Below are positions 25,236 through 36,744 of a DNA stretch of 64,000 bases, piece by piece; the first letter of the stretch is position 1; every line of letters starts with the position of its first letter. A program made the position numbers and the translations under genes. Origin of the DNA: Verrucomicrobiaceae bacterium. Lineage in GTDB: Bacteria > Verrucomicrobiota > Verrucomicrobiia > Verrucomicrobiales > Verrucomicrobiaceae. The notes beneath the pieces are model-generated. The model saw only the letters and a program-made list of their open reading frames with translations. It was not told where the DNA came from and did not search any database. The stretch covers positions 372,001-436,000 of the forward strand of contig JAIXSY010000042.1 in NCBI GenBank assembly GCA_027484445.1, read 5' to 3'.

Positions 25236-26123
25236 TCAAATTCCGCGAAAGTCACCGCTAGGGCGGGGATCGTCGTCCCGGCCAGTGCGGTGGTGCCGGG
25301 GGGATTCGTCATGCCTAGGGCGGTCAACCCGGTCGCGGTGCTGCTCCGGCCTCGGGCCGCGTGCATGATGCTCTTCTGGCCGATGGTCTGGCTGGTCACC
25401 GCCCATGTGAGGACGAAAATCACGTTCGGGATGGCGGTCTGCCATCTGGCGATGTCTGGGCGGAAACTCGGGGCGGCGGCCTTCAGTTCCATCGAATCGA
25501 TCACGAGGGCCGTCCATCCGGCCAGGCATGGGGTGGCGATGGCCTGGCATGAACCGACCTTCGGGGCCATGTGCACGTTCTGAATCACGGGATGGGTCGC
25601 GTGGATGAAACTCTCTCCGCGTGCCACCTTCACGAGGTCCACTTCGCTTGTGCGAGTCGGGTTCGTCGCGGCGGAATTCGCGATCGTGTGGATGCCCCTC
25701 TTGGCCGCGAGAACGATTCATGTCCCGTGGGCCACGAGGTGGACCGGGATCTTCATCCCGACGTCTTTCGGGAGCAGGACCCCGCGATTCAGCTCTTGGT
25801 GGGCCATTGCGCTCGCGTTGAAAACGTTCCTGTGAGGGCTCAGGGCGGGGTTCGCTATCTCGTGGTCCTGCTTCAGGCCGACGACGTTCTGGCTGGTCTG
25901 GGCGCGTCTCGGGCGGTGCGTCCCGGCCTTCACGATCTCCGCGTCGAGCCTCGGGGGCAGGTGGGCGTGAACCTGGTTCCTCTCGTTCAGCAGCTGGACG
26001 TGGTGTTTCCGCCGCAGGTGGGCTTTCAGGGAGCGGAGGCTTGGGGGATTCCTGAGCCTGGAGCAAGCCGCAGAGGGCAGTCAGGCTAAGAACGAGAAAT
26101 AGCGAGGTGGGCTTGAGTTTCAT
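25236..26123 (-). CDS. Exported, intrinsically disordered Arg/Pro/Glu/His-rich protein
   Basis: The ATG at 26123 starts 295 residues with a clear Sec signal peptide (MKLKPTSLFLVLSLTALCGL, cleavage near QAQ). The rest is almost entirely Arg, Pro, Glu, Asp, Gly and His, with Pro/Glu enriched first and His/Arg/Asp enriched towards the C-terminus. No fold or repeat unit of fixed length is visible. A matching terminator supports it as a real gene. A polyampholyte of this kind could bind metal, polysaccharide or nucleic acid in the envelope; the role is unknown. High GC makes the reverse frames open too. Confidence 0.7.
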   Translation of the reverse strand: MKLKPTSLFLVLSLTALCGLLQAQESPKPPLPESPPAAETPRPAAEREEPGSRPPAPEARRGDREGRDAPPETRPDQPERRRPEAGPRDSEPRPEPSQERFQRERNGPPRAESRGPAPERRRDEDPGPPRGPRDMNRSRGQEGHPHDREFRRDEPDSHKRSGPREGGTRREFHPRDPSRDSERAHGPEGRFMPGHRHPMPGRMDGPRDRFDGTEGRRPEFPPRHRQMADRHPERDFRPHMGGDQPDHRPEEHHARGPRPEQHRDRVDRPRHDESPRHHRTGRDDDPRPSGDFRGI

Positions 26124-26225
26124 GGTCGGTGCAGAGAGAAGGGCGCGGATGCGCCGGTTCACCGGCCTAACGGCATGGCGCTTTCCTTTTGTATCCGGCT
26201 CTCAGAAAAAGTTCGTGGCTGATGC

Positions 26226-27986
26226 CTACTCGAGGAGTTCGGGATACTTCGCTAGGGCCATCGTGCGTGTTTTTTCCAGGCCATTGGTCATGCAGCCATG
26301 GCACATGATTTCCTCGGCCAGCGTGCGGCATTCGGCTGCACTCAGTTGGCGCACGGCGTGCTTCACTTTGGCCACCTGACCTGCGGTCACGCTGAGTTCA
26401 TGCAGCCCTAAACCCACGAGGAGAGGCGTGAGCTGAATGTCAGACGCCATTTCTCCACAGATGCAGACGCGGATGCCGGCGCGGTTCGCGGCCTCCACGG
26501 TCATGCGAATGAGGCGCAGCACGGCAGGGTGTGTGGGTTGGTAGAGGCCTGCCACACGCTCATTCAGCCGGTCCACGGCCAGTGTGTATTGGATGAGGTC
26601 ATTGGTGCCGAGGCTGAAAAAGTCCACCTCGGTGGCAATCAGATCCGCAGAGACGGCCGCGCTAGGAATTTCGATCATGGCACCGATGGCGATGTCATCG
26701 CCGATCTTCACGCCTTCATGCAGCAGCTCGCGGGCGCATTCGTCCAGCAGAGCACGTGCTTGCCGCACTTCTTCGACCCCGCTGATCATGGGAAACATGA
26801 TGCCCACGCGGCCTGCTGTGGAGGCACGCAGCAGGGCACGCAGCTGGCGGCGGAAGAGCTCACGGCAGCCGAGTGAGGCCCGAATGCCACGCCAGCCGAG
26901 GAAAGGATTCGGCTCTTTTTCTAGCGCCATCACAGGGTCGATCTTGTCGCCGCCGAGGTCCAGGGTGCGAAAGATGACCTCACCTGGCTTCATGGCTTTC
27001 ACCGCCTGGGTGTAGCATTCAGCTAGCCAGTCCTCCCCGGCTTCGGGGTCAGATAGGTGCAGAAATTCTGTGCGAAAGAGGCCCACGTGCTCAGCCCCAC
27101 TGTCGCGGATGGCCTCCATTTCTTCGATGAATTCAGCGTTTGCGCTGACCTTCACCGCGCAGCCATCTTGCGTGATGGAGGGTTGGTGCCGTGTCGTCAG
27201 CAGCGCATCGTCTCGCGCATCGGTTTGGGCCTCACGGGTCTTGTATTTGGCCAGCGTCTCCGCGCTCGGGTGGCGGATCAGCAGGCCTTCATCGCCATCA
27301 AGCAGCACCGGATCGCCGGAGTGTAGCTCATCGCAGATGTTGTGCAGCCGAACCACGGCGGGCAGGCTGAGCGAGCGTGCGATGATGGCCGCGTGGGAAT
27401 TGGCGCTGCCCATTTCCAGGGCAAAGCCGAGCACCTTGCTGCGGTCGAGCTGCACGGTGTCCGAAGGCGTCAGGTCATGAGCCACGATGATCACGGGCTC
27501 CTCAAACATGGGATGGTCAAGCATCTCGCCCCGCAGGTGGCGCATGACACGCTGGGTCACGTCCTTGATGTCCAGGAAGCGCTCCCGCAGGTAGGAATCC
27601 GCTAGACCGCGCAGGGCATCCATGTGCTTGCACATCAGCCGGTAGTAGGCGGCATCCACACAGATCAGCTGCTCGCGCACAGTTTTTTCCACCTGCTTCA
27701 GGATGGAGTGATCGTGCAGGATCAGCAGATGAGCTTCAAAGATTTCCGCCTCCACGGAGCCCTGCTCATCCTGCATGGCTTTTTGCAGGGCTTCGATCTC
27801 TGTCCGGGTCACTTCCAGCGCGGCATGCCAACGTGCCAAGTCGCTTTCCACCTCCTCAGGCGTGATGGGGGTGGCGTCTGGTTCGTCAAAATGCTCCTTC
27901 AGGACATGCACCACTGCGTGAGCGACCCCTGGAGAGACGCCAGTGCCTTCCCAGAGATGTTCTTGAGCGGTACGATTTTCGGACAT
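26226..27986 (-). CDS. ptsI: PTS enzyme I (phosphoenolpyruvate-protein phosphotransferase)
   Basis: The ATG at 27986 gives 586 residues, the normal length of enzyme I. The swivelling domain has the phospho-His motif GSANSHAAIIAR. The PEP-binding TIM barrel has FRTEFLHLS, GTNDLIQYTLAVDR and ICGEMASD. The enzyme passes phosphate from PEP to HPr. No HPr or EII gene is adjacent, so it may serve a regulatory or nitrogen-type PTS, as in many bacteria with incomplete PTS sets. Confidence 0.93.
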   Translation of the reverse strand: MSENRTAQEHLWEGTGVSPGVAHAVVHVLKEHFDEPDATPITPEEVESDLARWHAALEVTRTEIEALQKAMQDEQGSVEAEIFEAHLLILHDHSILKQVEKTVREQLICVDAAYYRLMCKHMDALRGLADSYLRERFLDIKDVTQRVMRHLRGEMLDHPMFEEPVIIVAHDLTPSDTVQLDRSKVLGFALEMGSANSHAAIIARSLSLPAVVRLHNICDELHSGDPVLLDGDEGLLIRHPSAETLAKYKTREAQTDARDDALLTTRHQPSITQDGCAVKVSANAEFIEEMEAIRDSGAEHVGLFRTEFLHLSDPEAGEDWLAECYTQAVKAMKPGEVIFRTLDLGGDKIDPVMALEKEPNPFLGWRGIRASLGCRELFRRQLRALLRASTAGRVGIMFPMISGVEEVRQARALLDECARELLHEGVKIGDDIAIGAMIEIPSAAVSADLIATEVDFFSLGTNDLIQYTLAVDRLNERVAGLYQPTHPAVLRLIRMTVEAANRAGIRVCICGEMASDIQLTPLLVGLGLHELSVTAGQVAKVKHAVRQLSAAECRTLAEEIMCHGCMTNGLEKTRTMALAKYPELLE

Positions 27987-28174
27987 GCGCTGCGGATGAT
28001 GGGAAGCACGGACGGTCTTGGCAATCACGAAACCGTCCGCCCACGAAATCAAAAAAACACCTTCCGCAGACCGTGCTCGGATAAAAATACCGGAAGCCGT
28101 GCGCAGGCCTGCTTGATGCGGAGTCAGGATGGCGCTTTCGATAGCTGGAGCCCGCCTCCTTTGAGCCCTGACCC

Positions 28175-29464
28175 ATGCCCGCCATGCCTGAAGCTACCCC
28201 ACCCACTCTGAAACTCGCCCTCGTCGGCGCCGGCATGTTCGGCGGCGATGTCCACCTGCGCGCCTACGCTGACCTACAGCGCTTCGGCATCGCCGGGCAG
28301 CTCGCCCGCGTTGGCTTGGACGAGCACTCCCGTGCTCTGGCCCCGGTGCAGTTTGACCTAGTGGCTGTGGCCACCCGCTCGGAGGCCTCCGCCAAGAAGT
28401 CCGCCGCTGCCTTTCAGGCCATCACGGGTCACGCGCCAAAGTGCTATCATGGTGAGGAGCCCTGGCATGACATCCTGCGTGACTTTCCCGATCTCGACGT
28501 CGTGGCCGTAGCCACGCCCGACCACCTGCACACCGCTCCCGTGCTGGCTGCGCTCGCGGCTGGCGTGCATGTTTTGACCGAAAAACCCATGTGTCTCAGC
28601 ACGTCGGAGGCCGATCAAATCATCGCTGCGGCGAAGGCGAAGAACCTCATCGTCGGCGTGGACATGCACAAGCGCTACGACCCCGACCACCTGCGCATTC
28701 GCGATGACATCCAGAACCGCATCGGCGCTCCGCTCTACGGCACCGCCTATCTGGAGGAGCCGCTGGAGGTCTCCACCAGCACCTTCAAGTGGGTGGAAAG
28801 CAGCGACCCCTTCAGCTACGTCGGCCCGCACTGGACCGATCTGATCTACAGCTACTACAAGTCGAAGCCCGTCAGCCTCACGGCCGTGGGGCAAAAGAAG
28901 CGCCTCGTGCGCGATGGCATCAATGCCTACGACGCCATGCAGGTCCGTGTCGATTTCGACAACGGCATGAGCATCAACTTCCACAACAACTGGATCACCC
29001 CCGCCGACTTCGAAGGCCCCGTGAACCAGGGCCATGAGATCGTCGGAGCCGATGGCAAGGTGGAGAGCGACCAGCAATACCGCGGCTTCCGCTGGTGGAA
29101 TGCGGGCGGCGGCTCGCGCACCAGCAACAATCACTTCACGCGAGACGTGCTGCGGAACGACGGCACCAAGGCCTACATCGGCTACGGCGTGGACAGCCTC
29201 ACCGTCGCCCTCGTTGCCATCGCTCTCGTGAAGTTCTCTGGGGCCACCCGCGATTCCGTGGCCCACCTTTACCCCACGGCAGAGGAGGCGCGCATCACCT
29301 GCGCCATCGTGGATGCCGCCGCCCGTGTTCGTGACCTGAACTGGAAATACATGCAGGAAGGGAAGGGGGCCACCGTCACTGCCCGCTTCGGCCCCGATGG
29401 CATCACGATCATCGACCCGAACTCGCCCGAGGTCTTTCACCGCATCTATGCCAGCCCGGTCTGA
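28175..29464 (+). CDS. Gfo/Idh/MocA family NAD(P)-dependent oxidoreductase
   Basis: The 429-residue protein has a Rossmann start (ALVGAGMFGGDVH), DVVAVATPDHLH and the EKPM motif near 144-147 with downstream catalytic KR and H residues (GVDMHKRYDPDH). The family oxidises or reduces sugars, inositols and related polyols. A second start at 28184 is possible. The gene lies 22 bp before uvrC. The substrate is not predictable; members are very numerous in PVC bacteria. Confidence 0.88.
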   Translation: MPAMPEATPPTLKLALVGAGMFGGDVHLRAYADLQRFGIAGQLARVGLDEHSRALAPVQFDLVAVATRSEASAKKSAAAFQAITGHAPKCYHGEEPWHDILRDFPDLDVVAVATPDHLHTAPVLAALAAGVHVLTEKPMCLSTSEADQIIAAAKAKNLIVGVDMHKRYDPDHLRIRDDIQNRIGAPLYGTAYLEEPLEVSTSTFKWVESSDPFSYVGPHWTDLIYSYYKSKPVSLTAVGQKKRLVRDGINAYDAMQVRVDFDNGMSINFHNNWITPADFEGPVNQGHEIVGADGKVESDQQYRGFRWWNAGGGSRTSNNHFTRDVLRNDGTKAYIGYGVDSLTVALVAIALVKFSGATRDSVAHLYPTAEEARITCAIVDAAARVRDLNWKYMQEGKGATVTARFGPDGITIIDPNSPEVFHRIYASPV

Positions 29465-29486
29465 GCGACACACGTAAAGTGACCAC

Positions 29487-31100
29487 ATGTCCGGCCCCCG
29501 AAACAAACCCGACCTCATGGCCAAGCTGCGCGACGTGCCGCACACGCCGGGCGTGTATGTCATGCGCGACCGCCTGGGCAGCGTGATCTACGTGGGCAAG
29601 GCGCGGGACCTGCGGAAGCGCCTGAGCAATTACTTCACCCCCGCGCGGTCAAAGCTCGCCGACCGAAAAACCCGCGCCCTCATCGCCAGCATCTGGGACT
29701 TTGACATCCACCAGGTGCGCAATGAACCCGAATCGCTCCTGCTGGAGGGAAAGCTGATCAAAGAGTTCCGCCCGAAATACAACATCAGCTTCCGCGACGA
29801 CAAACGCTTCCTCATGGTGCGCGTGCATCTGCAGGATGATTTTCCCCGCTTTACCCTCACCCGGCTGAAAAAGGACGATGGCGCGCGCTACTTTGGGCCC
29901 TTTGCCCACAGTGGTGCCCTGCGCACCACGCTGAACTGGCTGAACAAGCAGTATGGCCTGCGTGTCTGCCGCCCCATCCATCCTGGCGAGCACGACTACA
30001 AGCACTGCTCGAACGACATCATCAAAAACTGCTGCGCCCCCTGCATCGGCCGCGTGAGCCCGGCGGACTACAAAAGCCGCATGGAGGAGGCCAGCGCTCT
30101 GCTGGAGGGCAAAGGCGCGCGCGACCTGACCTCCATCCTGGAGGAAGAAATGCAAAAGGCCGCTGCCAAGCTCGATTTTGAACGCGCCGCCGAGCTGCGG
30201 GACATGGTGGAGGACCTGAAGAAGACCCTGGCACCAAAGCGCACCTTTGAGCGTGGCGCGCGCATGAAGGTCATGTCCACCATCGACCCCATGGCGGATG
30301 TGAAGGAGCTGCAGGAGGAGCTGGGCCTAGAGAAGCCGCCGCTCGTGATGGAGTGCTTTGACATCGCCAACATCGGCACCGCGCACTGCGTGGCCAGCAT
30401 GGTGCGCTTTAAAAACGGCGTGCCGGACAATGCGAACTACCGCCGCTACCGCATCCGCGCCGTTAGCGGGCAAAATGACTTTGTCAGCATGGCGGAGGTC
30501 ATCCGACGCCGGTTTTCCCGCATCCTCAGGGAAGGCCGCGAGGCCGTGGGCGCGGAGGAGGCCGACTTTAGCCAGGAATCGCCGCTGGAGGCCATGGAAC
30601 GCCTGGGCAAAGAAGACGCTGAGGAGACAGCAGAGCCTGGGCGGAAAAAGCCCTGGGTGAAGCTGCCGGATCTCGTCATCGTGGATGGCGGCAAAGGCCA
30701 GCTGGGCATGGCGGTGGAGGAATTGCAAAAGCTTGGCCTCGGCGGCCTGCCTATCGTTGGCCTCGCCAAGCAGCACGAGGAGGTCTTTTTCCCCGGTGAA
30801 TCCGACCCCGTGCGCATCCCGCATGACCGGGGCGCCCTAAAGCTGCTCCAGCGCATCCGCGATGAGGCGCACCGCTGGGCGAATGGCTACCACCAGCTGC
30901 TGCTGGGCCGCCGGGTGGAGGAAAGCCTGCTGGACGACTGCCCTGGCGTCAGCCAGAACCGCAAGGCCGCCCTGCTGAAGGCCTTTGGCTCCGTGGCCCG
31001 CCTGCGCAAAGCCAGCGCGGAGGACATCGCCGCCAAGGTCAGTGGCATCAGCCGCACGCTGGCGGAGACCATCGTGGACTTTCTGGCCTCCCGCAGCTGA
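29487..31100 (+). CDS. uvrC: Excinuclease ABC subunit C
   Basis: The 537-residue protein has an N-terminal GIY-YIG nuclease (TPGVYVMRD, VIYVGKARDLRKRL), a UVR motif (LDFERAAELRDMV), an RNase H-like nuclease domain (LVIVDGGKGQLGMA) and a C-terminal helix-hairpin-helix region (VSQNRKAALLKAFGSV). UvrC makes both incisions in nucleotide excision repair. It is slightly shorter than the roughly 600-residue norm, with all domains recognisable. Confidence 0.95.
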   Translation: MSGPRNKPDLMAKLRDVPHTPGVYVMRDRLGSVIYVGKARDLRKRLSNYFTPARSKLADRKTRALIASIWDFDIHQVRNEPESLLLEGKLIKEFRPKYNISFRDDKRFLMVRVHLQDDFPRFTLTRLKKDDGARYFGPFAHSGALRTTLNWLNKQYGLRVCRPIHPGEHDYKHCSNDIIKNCCAPCIGRVSPADYKSRMEEASALLEGKGARDLTSILEEEMQKAAAKLDFERAAELRDMVEDLKKTLAPKRTFERGARMKVMSTIDPMADVKELQEELGLEKPPLVMECFDIANIGTAHCVASMVRFKNGVPDNANYRRYRIRAVSGQNDFVSMAEVIRRRFSRILREGREAVGAEEADFSQESPLEAMERLGKEDAEETAEPGRKKPWVKLPDLVIVDGGKGQLGMAVEELQKLGLGGLPIVGLAKQHEEVFFPGESDPVRIPHDRGALKLLQRIRDEAHRWANGYHQLLLGRRVEESLLDDCPGVSQNRKAALLKAFGSVARLRKASAEDIAAKVSGISRTLAETIVDFLASRS

Positions 31101-31291
31101 GGTGTTTTTGGCAGGTTTTGCGTCTGAAACGCACGAAAACCCCCTCTTCGAGAGCATTTTCACCCGTCCCTTTGACAGCCGTGGGCGACCGTGCAAGATG
31201 CCGCGCTTTCCGGCCAGCCTCCCGTAAAATGAATCTCCAGATTCGTTCTTCCCGGCCCCCCGAAAGCGCCCAAATCATACGCTTTCACTGA

Positions 31292-31323
31292 ATCTCAAAT
31301 CTGAAATTTCAGATCTCAAATCT
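31292..31323 (+). promoter_or_regulatory. Palindrome with flanking direct repeats upstream of carB
   Basis: A perfect 16-bp palindrome ATCTGAAATTTCAGAT (31299-31314) overlaps two direct copies of ATCTCAAATCT (31292-31302 and 31313-31323), ending 6 bp before the carB ATG. This AT-rich block in a GC-rich region is a likely operator. It does not match the ArgR box well, and no RNA attenuator is evident. Confidence 0.45.
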
Positions 31324-31329
31324 TCCCCC

Positions 31330-34599
<3,270 letters not shown>

Positions 34600-34635
34600 G
34601 TGTTGGTTATAAAAAGACAGAATCAAACTTGGCGT

Positions 34636-35037
34636 ATGGACAACGAAGGAATCACGGAGCGGATCATTTTGAAGGACGGTCGGGAGATCGTCCTTATCAT
34701 GTCCGACGGGCAAGACCGGGTTGATGCTTTCAACGCCGGGGGCGATTTGATTGGTGGCTTCGAGTTTCGGGATGAGGACGAGCCCAACGTCAACGCTTAC
34801 AAGCTTACTCACATGGATCTTGAAAGGACACGAGATTACAAGCGGTGCGGGATAGGGACCGCAATCCTCAAGTTTTTCAAAAAGGTAACCGGTGCTGTCA
34901 TCTGGTGTGAAAACCCATTTGATCAAACCAAACGCAACGGTCACGAAATAATTGGCGAGGGTGTTATTTTCGTTCAGCGAATGAAAGAACTTGGCCTCTT
35001 GAATTACGAAGAAGAAAACCCAAACGATCAGGTGTGA
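34636..35037 (+). CDS. GNAT-like acetyltransferase-fold protein
   Basis: The ATG at 34636 gives 133 residues; the GTG at 34600 is less likely. The RCGIGTAILKFF segment near 75-86 resembles the acetyl-CoA-binding R/Q-x-x-G-x-G/A loop of GNAT proteins. It is preceded by beta strands (DGREIVLIM, GDLIGGFEF). The rest is too divergent for a named family. It begins the lower-GC accessory stretch between carB and msrQ. Substrate unknown. Confidence 0.55.
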   Translation: MDNEGITERIILKDGREIVLIMSDGQDRVDAFNAGGDLIGGFEFRDEDEPNVNAYKLTHMDLERTRDYKRCGIGTAILKFFKKVTGAVIWCENPFDQTKRNGHEIIGEGVIFVQRMKELGLLNYEEENPNDQV

Positions 35038-35098
35038 GTTTGGGTTGTTGCAGGAGCTCGGACACTCCTAGAAACGATGGAAACGGCGTCAGTGTGCA

Positions 35099-35250
35099 AA
35101 GCGTTACGAATACCCTATTCGTCCCATTTCGTCTCGCCCATTCTCTGCCGCGAGAACTCCTTACTGACTTACTTCGCGCTACTTTTCCGCTGAAACTTCG
35201 GAGCCCAAACCCGCGATGCATTGCTAGCCGTGAATCCGCCGCCATATGAC
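35099..35250 (+). pseudogene. Decayed RAYT (REP-associated tyrosine transposase) fragment 1
   Basis: In one frame LFVPFRLAHSLPRELLTDLLRA matches the TFRLADSLP-x-ELLDDWLRA segment of the two better fragments in this window, split here over 20 residues: LFVPFRLAHSLPRELL then TDLLRA. About 36 extra bases and a frame change follow, and then ALLAVNPPPYD resumes the match. No catalytic Tyr or HUH motif remains. Confidence 0.6.
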
Positions 35251-35264
35251 GCCTTTTGCACTCG

Positions 35265-36155
35265 CTACTTGGCCCGCATGGACATCAGGGCACTGCCCAT
35301 CTGGTTCTCGACAATCTTGACAGCAGCACTGTTTGCGAAGGTGTGCATGAACGAATGGTGAACGGTGAGCACCAAGTCCTGTAACTCGTCGTCCTTTTCC
35401 AAGCGGATGATTCTGAGCAACTTCTCTGCTTCTTCCACAGGGATGTGCCGGGCATGGCTCTTTGTGTGGTCGTGGTCTCCAAGGTATTCCACCGCTCTTA
35501 ATGCCAGCGCTTTATAGTTCTTCTCTCCCTTGAACATGGAGCGCTCAAGCCATTGCTGAACCATCTCGGTTGACCATTTTAAGGCATGGCGACATTCGCC
35601 AATAAACGTCGGGTGATATTTCCCCACAACGACTTGCCAGATCGGAATGCTTGCTGGATCTGCCTTTACCGCTGCAATAGCTTCATCGAACTCCTTCAAT
35701 ACGCCATGCGCGGGAATGCCTCCAAATTGAGGGTCAATAGGCCCCAAGTTTGACTGTTTGCCCATGATGATTTCTTTGCACGAGCATGCGATCATCGTGC
35801 CCGCCGACATGGCAAGCTGGGGAACGATGGCACGGATGTCTCCAGCAAACATCTTGTACAGGTAATCAACAATCGACTCTGTCGCGGCTAAATCTCCTCC
35901 AGGTGTATGGAGCAGGAGATCAAGACCCTTTGTTCGATCCAATCCATGCACTGCAGCCATGAGCGCATTCTTGTCGTCGTCTCCGACTGCCGTGTTTGAA
36001 ACGTCTGGGTGCTGGAGCCAACCGGAGTAGTAAGCGATGACATTTCTGCCCGTCTTCTCAGCCAGCAACGTCAGATACTTCCTCCGAATGCGGTCCAGCG
36101 GATCGCGATACTCGCACGTTTGGATCTCTTTTAGAACCTCACCCCAGTTTGGCAT
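35265..36155 (-). CDS. SDH_sah-family ClpP-fold serine protease-like protein
   Basis: The 296-residue soluble protein has the ClpP/crotonase-type pattern of the SDH_sah (serine dehydrogenase proteinase) family. The HTPGGDLAATES segment near 83-94 forms the oxyanion/substrate loop. The nucleophile elbow is QLAMSAGTMIA with Ser at 117, followed by LGPIDPQFGGIPA. Family members are cytoplasmic, and their substrates are mostly unknown. The gene sits in the accessory island beside a HEPN-motif protein, with RAYT fragments on both sides. A membrane segment is not evident. Stress or defence functions are possible but not shown. Confidence 0.8.
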   Translation of the reverse strand: MPNWGEVLKEIQTCEYRDPLDRIRRKYLTLLAEKTGRNVIAYYSGWLQHPDVSNTAVGDDDKNALMAAVHGLDRTKGLDLLLHTPGGDLAATESIVDYLYKMFAGDIRAIVPQLAMSAGTMIACSCKEIIMGKQSNLGPIDPQFGGIPAHGVLKEFDEAIAAVKADPASIPIWQVVVGKYHPTFIGECRHALKWSTEMVQQWLERSMFKGEKNYKALALRAVEYLGDHDHTKSHARHIPVEEAEKLLRIIRLEKDDELQDLVLTVHHSFMHTFANSAAVKIVENQMGSALMSMRAK

Positions 36156-36161
36156 AGCTGG

Positions 36162-36368
36162 CTAGGATGAACTTGCTGAGTAAGTTACCTGTGTGGATTT
36201 GGTCCGCGAGCAGCGCACGAAACGTCTCGCAAAGTTTTGAGTTCCTGGGTATTCGGGCTGGGCACTTGTCTTGATGCCAAGCAACTCAAAACCCTCACGA
36301 ATGTCAGAGTTTTCTTCCTTCGTGACTGGCACTGCGTGTGGTCTGCACTTTGGAAGTTGAAGTTTCAT
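36162..36368 (-). CDS. Possible small protein upstream of the SDH_sah gene
   Basis: A 68-residue frame from an ATG at 36368 ends 6 bp before the SDH_sah start on the same strand. It contains Lys/Arg-rich and Ser/Thr-rich stretches and no recognised motif. The close spacing is the only support. Confidence 0.25.
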   Translation of the reverse strand: MKLQLPKCRPHAVPVTKEENSDIREGFELLGIKTSAQPEYPGTQNFARRFVRCSRTKSTQVTYSASSS

Positions 36369-36497
36369 ACGCTGGTTTATTGAAGGATTGGGCGAAAATT
36401 TCAATGATTATTTCACACAACGTGTCATTCCTTTGCCATCTTTTACGGTATTGAGTGGCGATGAGGAACGAGTGACCGAGGGCCAGGCATAAAGCTT

Positions 36498-36704
36498 ACA
36501 AAGCACTTCTTCGTCACCTTCCGCCTCGCCGATTCACTGCCGGGTGAACTCCTCGATGACTGGCTTCGTGCCCGCGACGCCTTCCTCGCCGCGAATCCGC
36601 CGCCGTGGGACGAAATCACTGAAGCCTGCTACCACGGCCAGTTCTCCGACAAGCTCGACGAACATCTCGACGCCGCCCACGGCTCCTGCGCCGGGTGGAC
36701 ATAA
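36498..36704 (+). pseudogene. RAYT fragment 2 (N-terminal part only)
   Basis: A 68-codon open fragment reads KHFFVTFRLADSLPGELL, then DDWLRARDAFLAANPPPWDE and ends near HLDAAHGSC, followed by a stop. This is the conserved N-terminal region of REP-associated tyrosine transposases (Y1/HUH family, IS200-like). No start codon, HUH pair or catalytic Tyr is present, so it is a remnant. Coordinates are those of the frame that matches fragment 3 closely. Confidence 0.72.
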
Positions 36705-36744
36705 AAGGCACCAGTGAGGAACGGCGAGCATGCAGTCGTTGGAT

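Noticed and set aside
25290..26089. Plus-strand frames opposite the disordered exported protein
   Set aside because: No signal peptide or family; the minus strand has a signal peptide and terminator. The low complexity leaves some doubt.
28358..29563. 401-codon minus-strand frame over the Gfo/Idh/MocA gene
   Set aside because: Antisense shadow; the plus strand has the Rossmann and EKP motifs.
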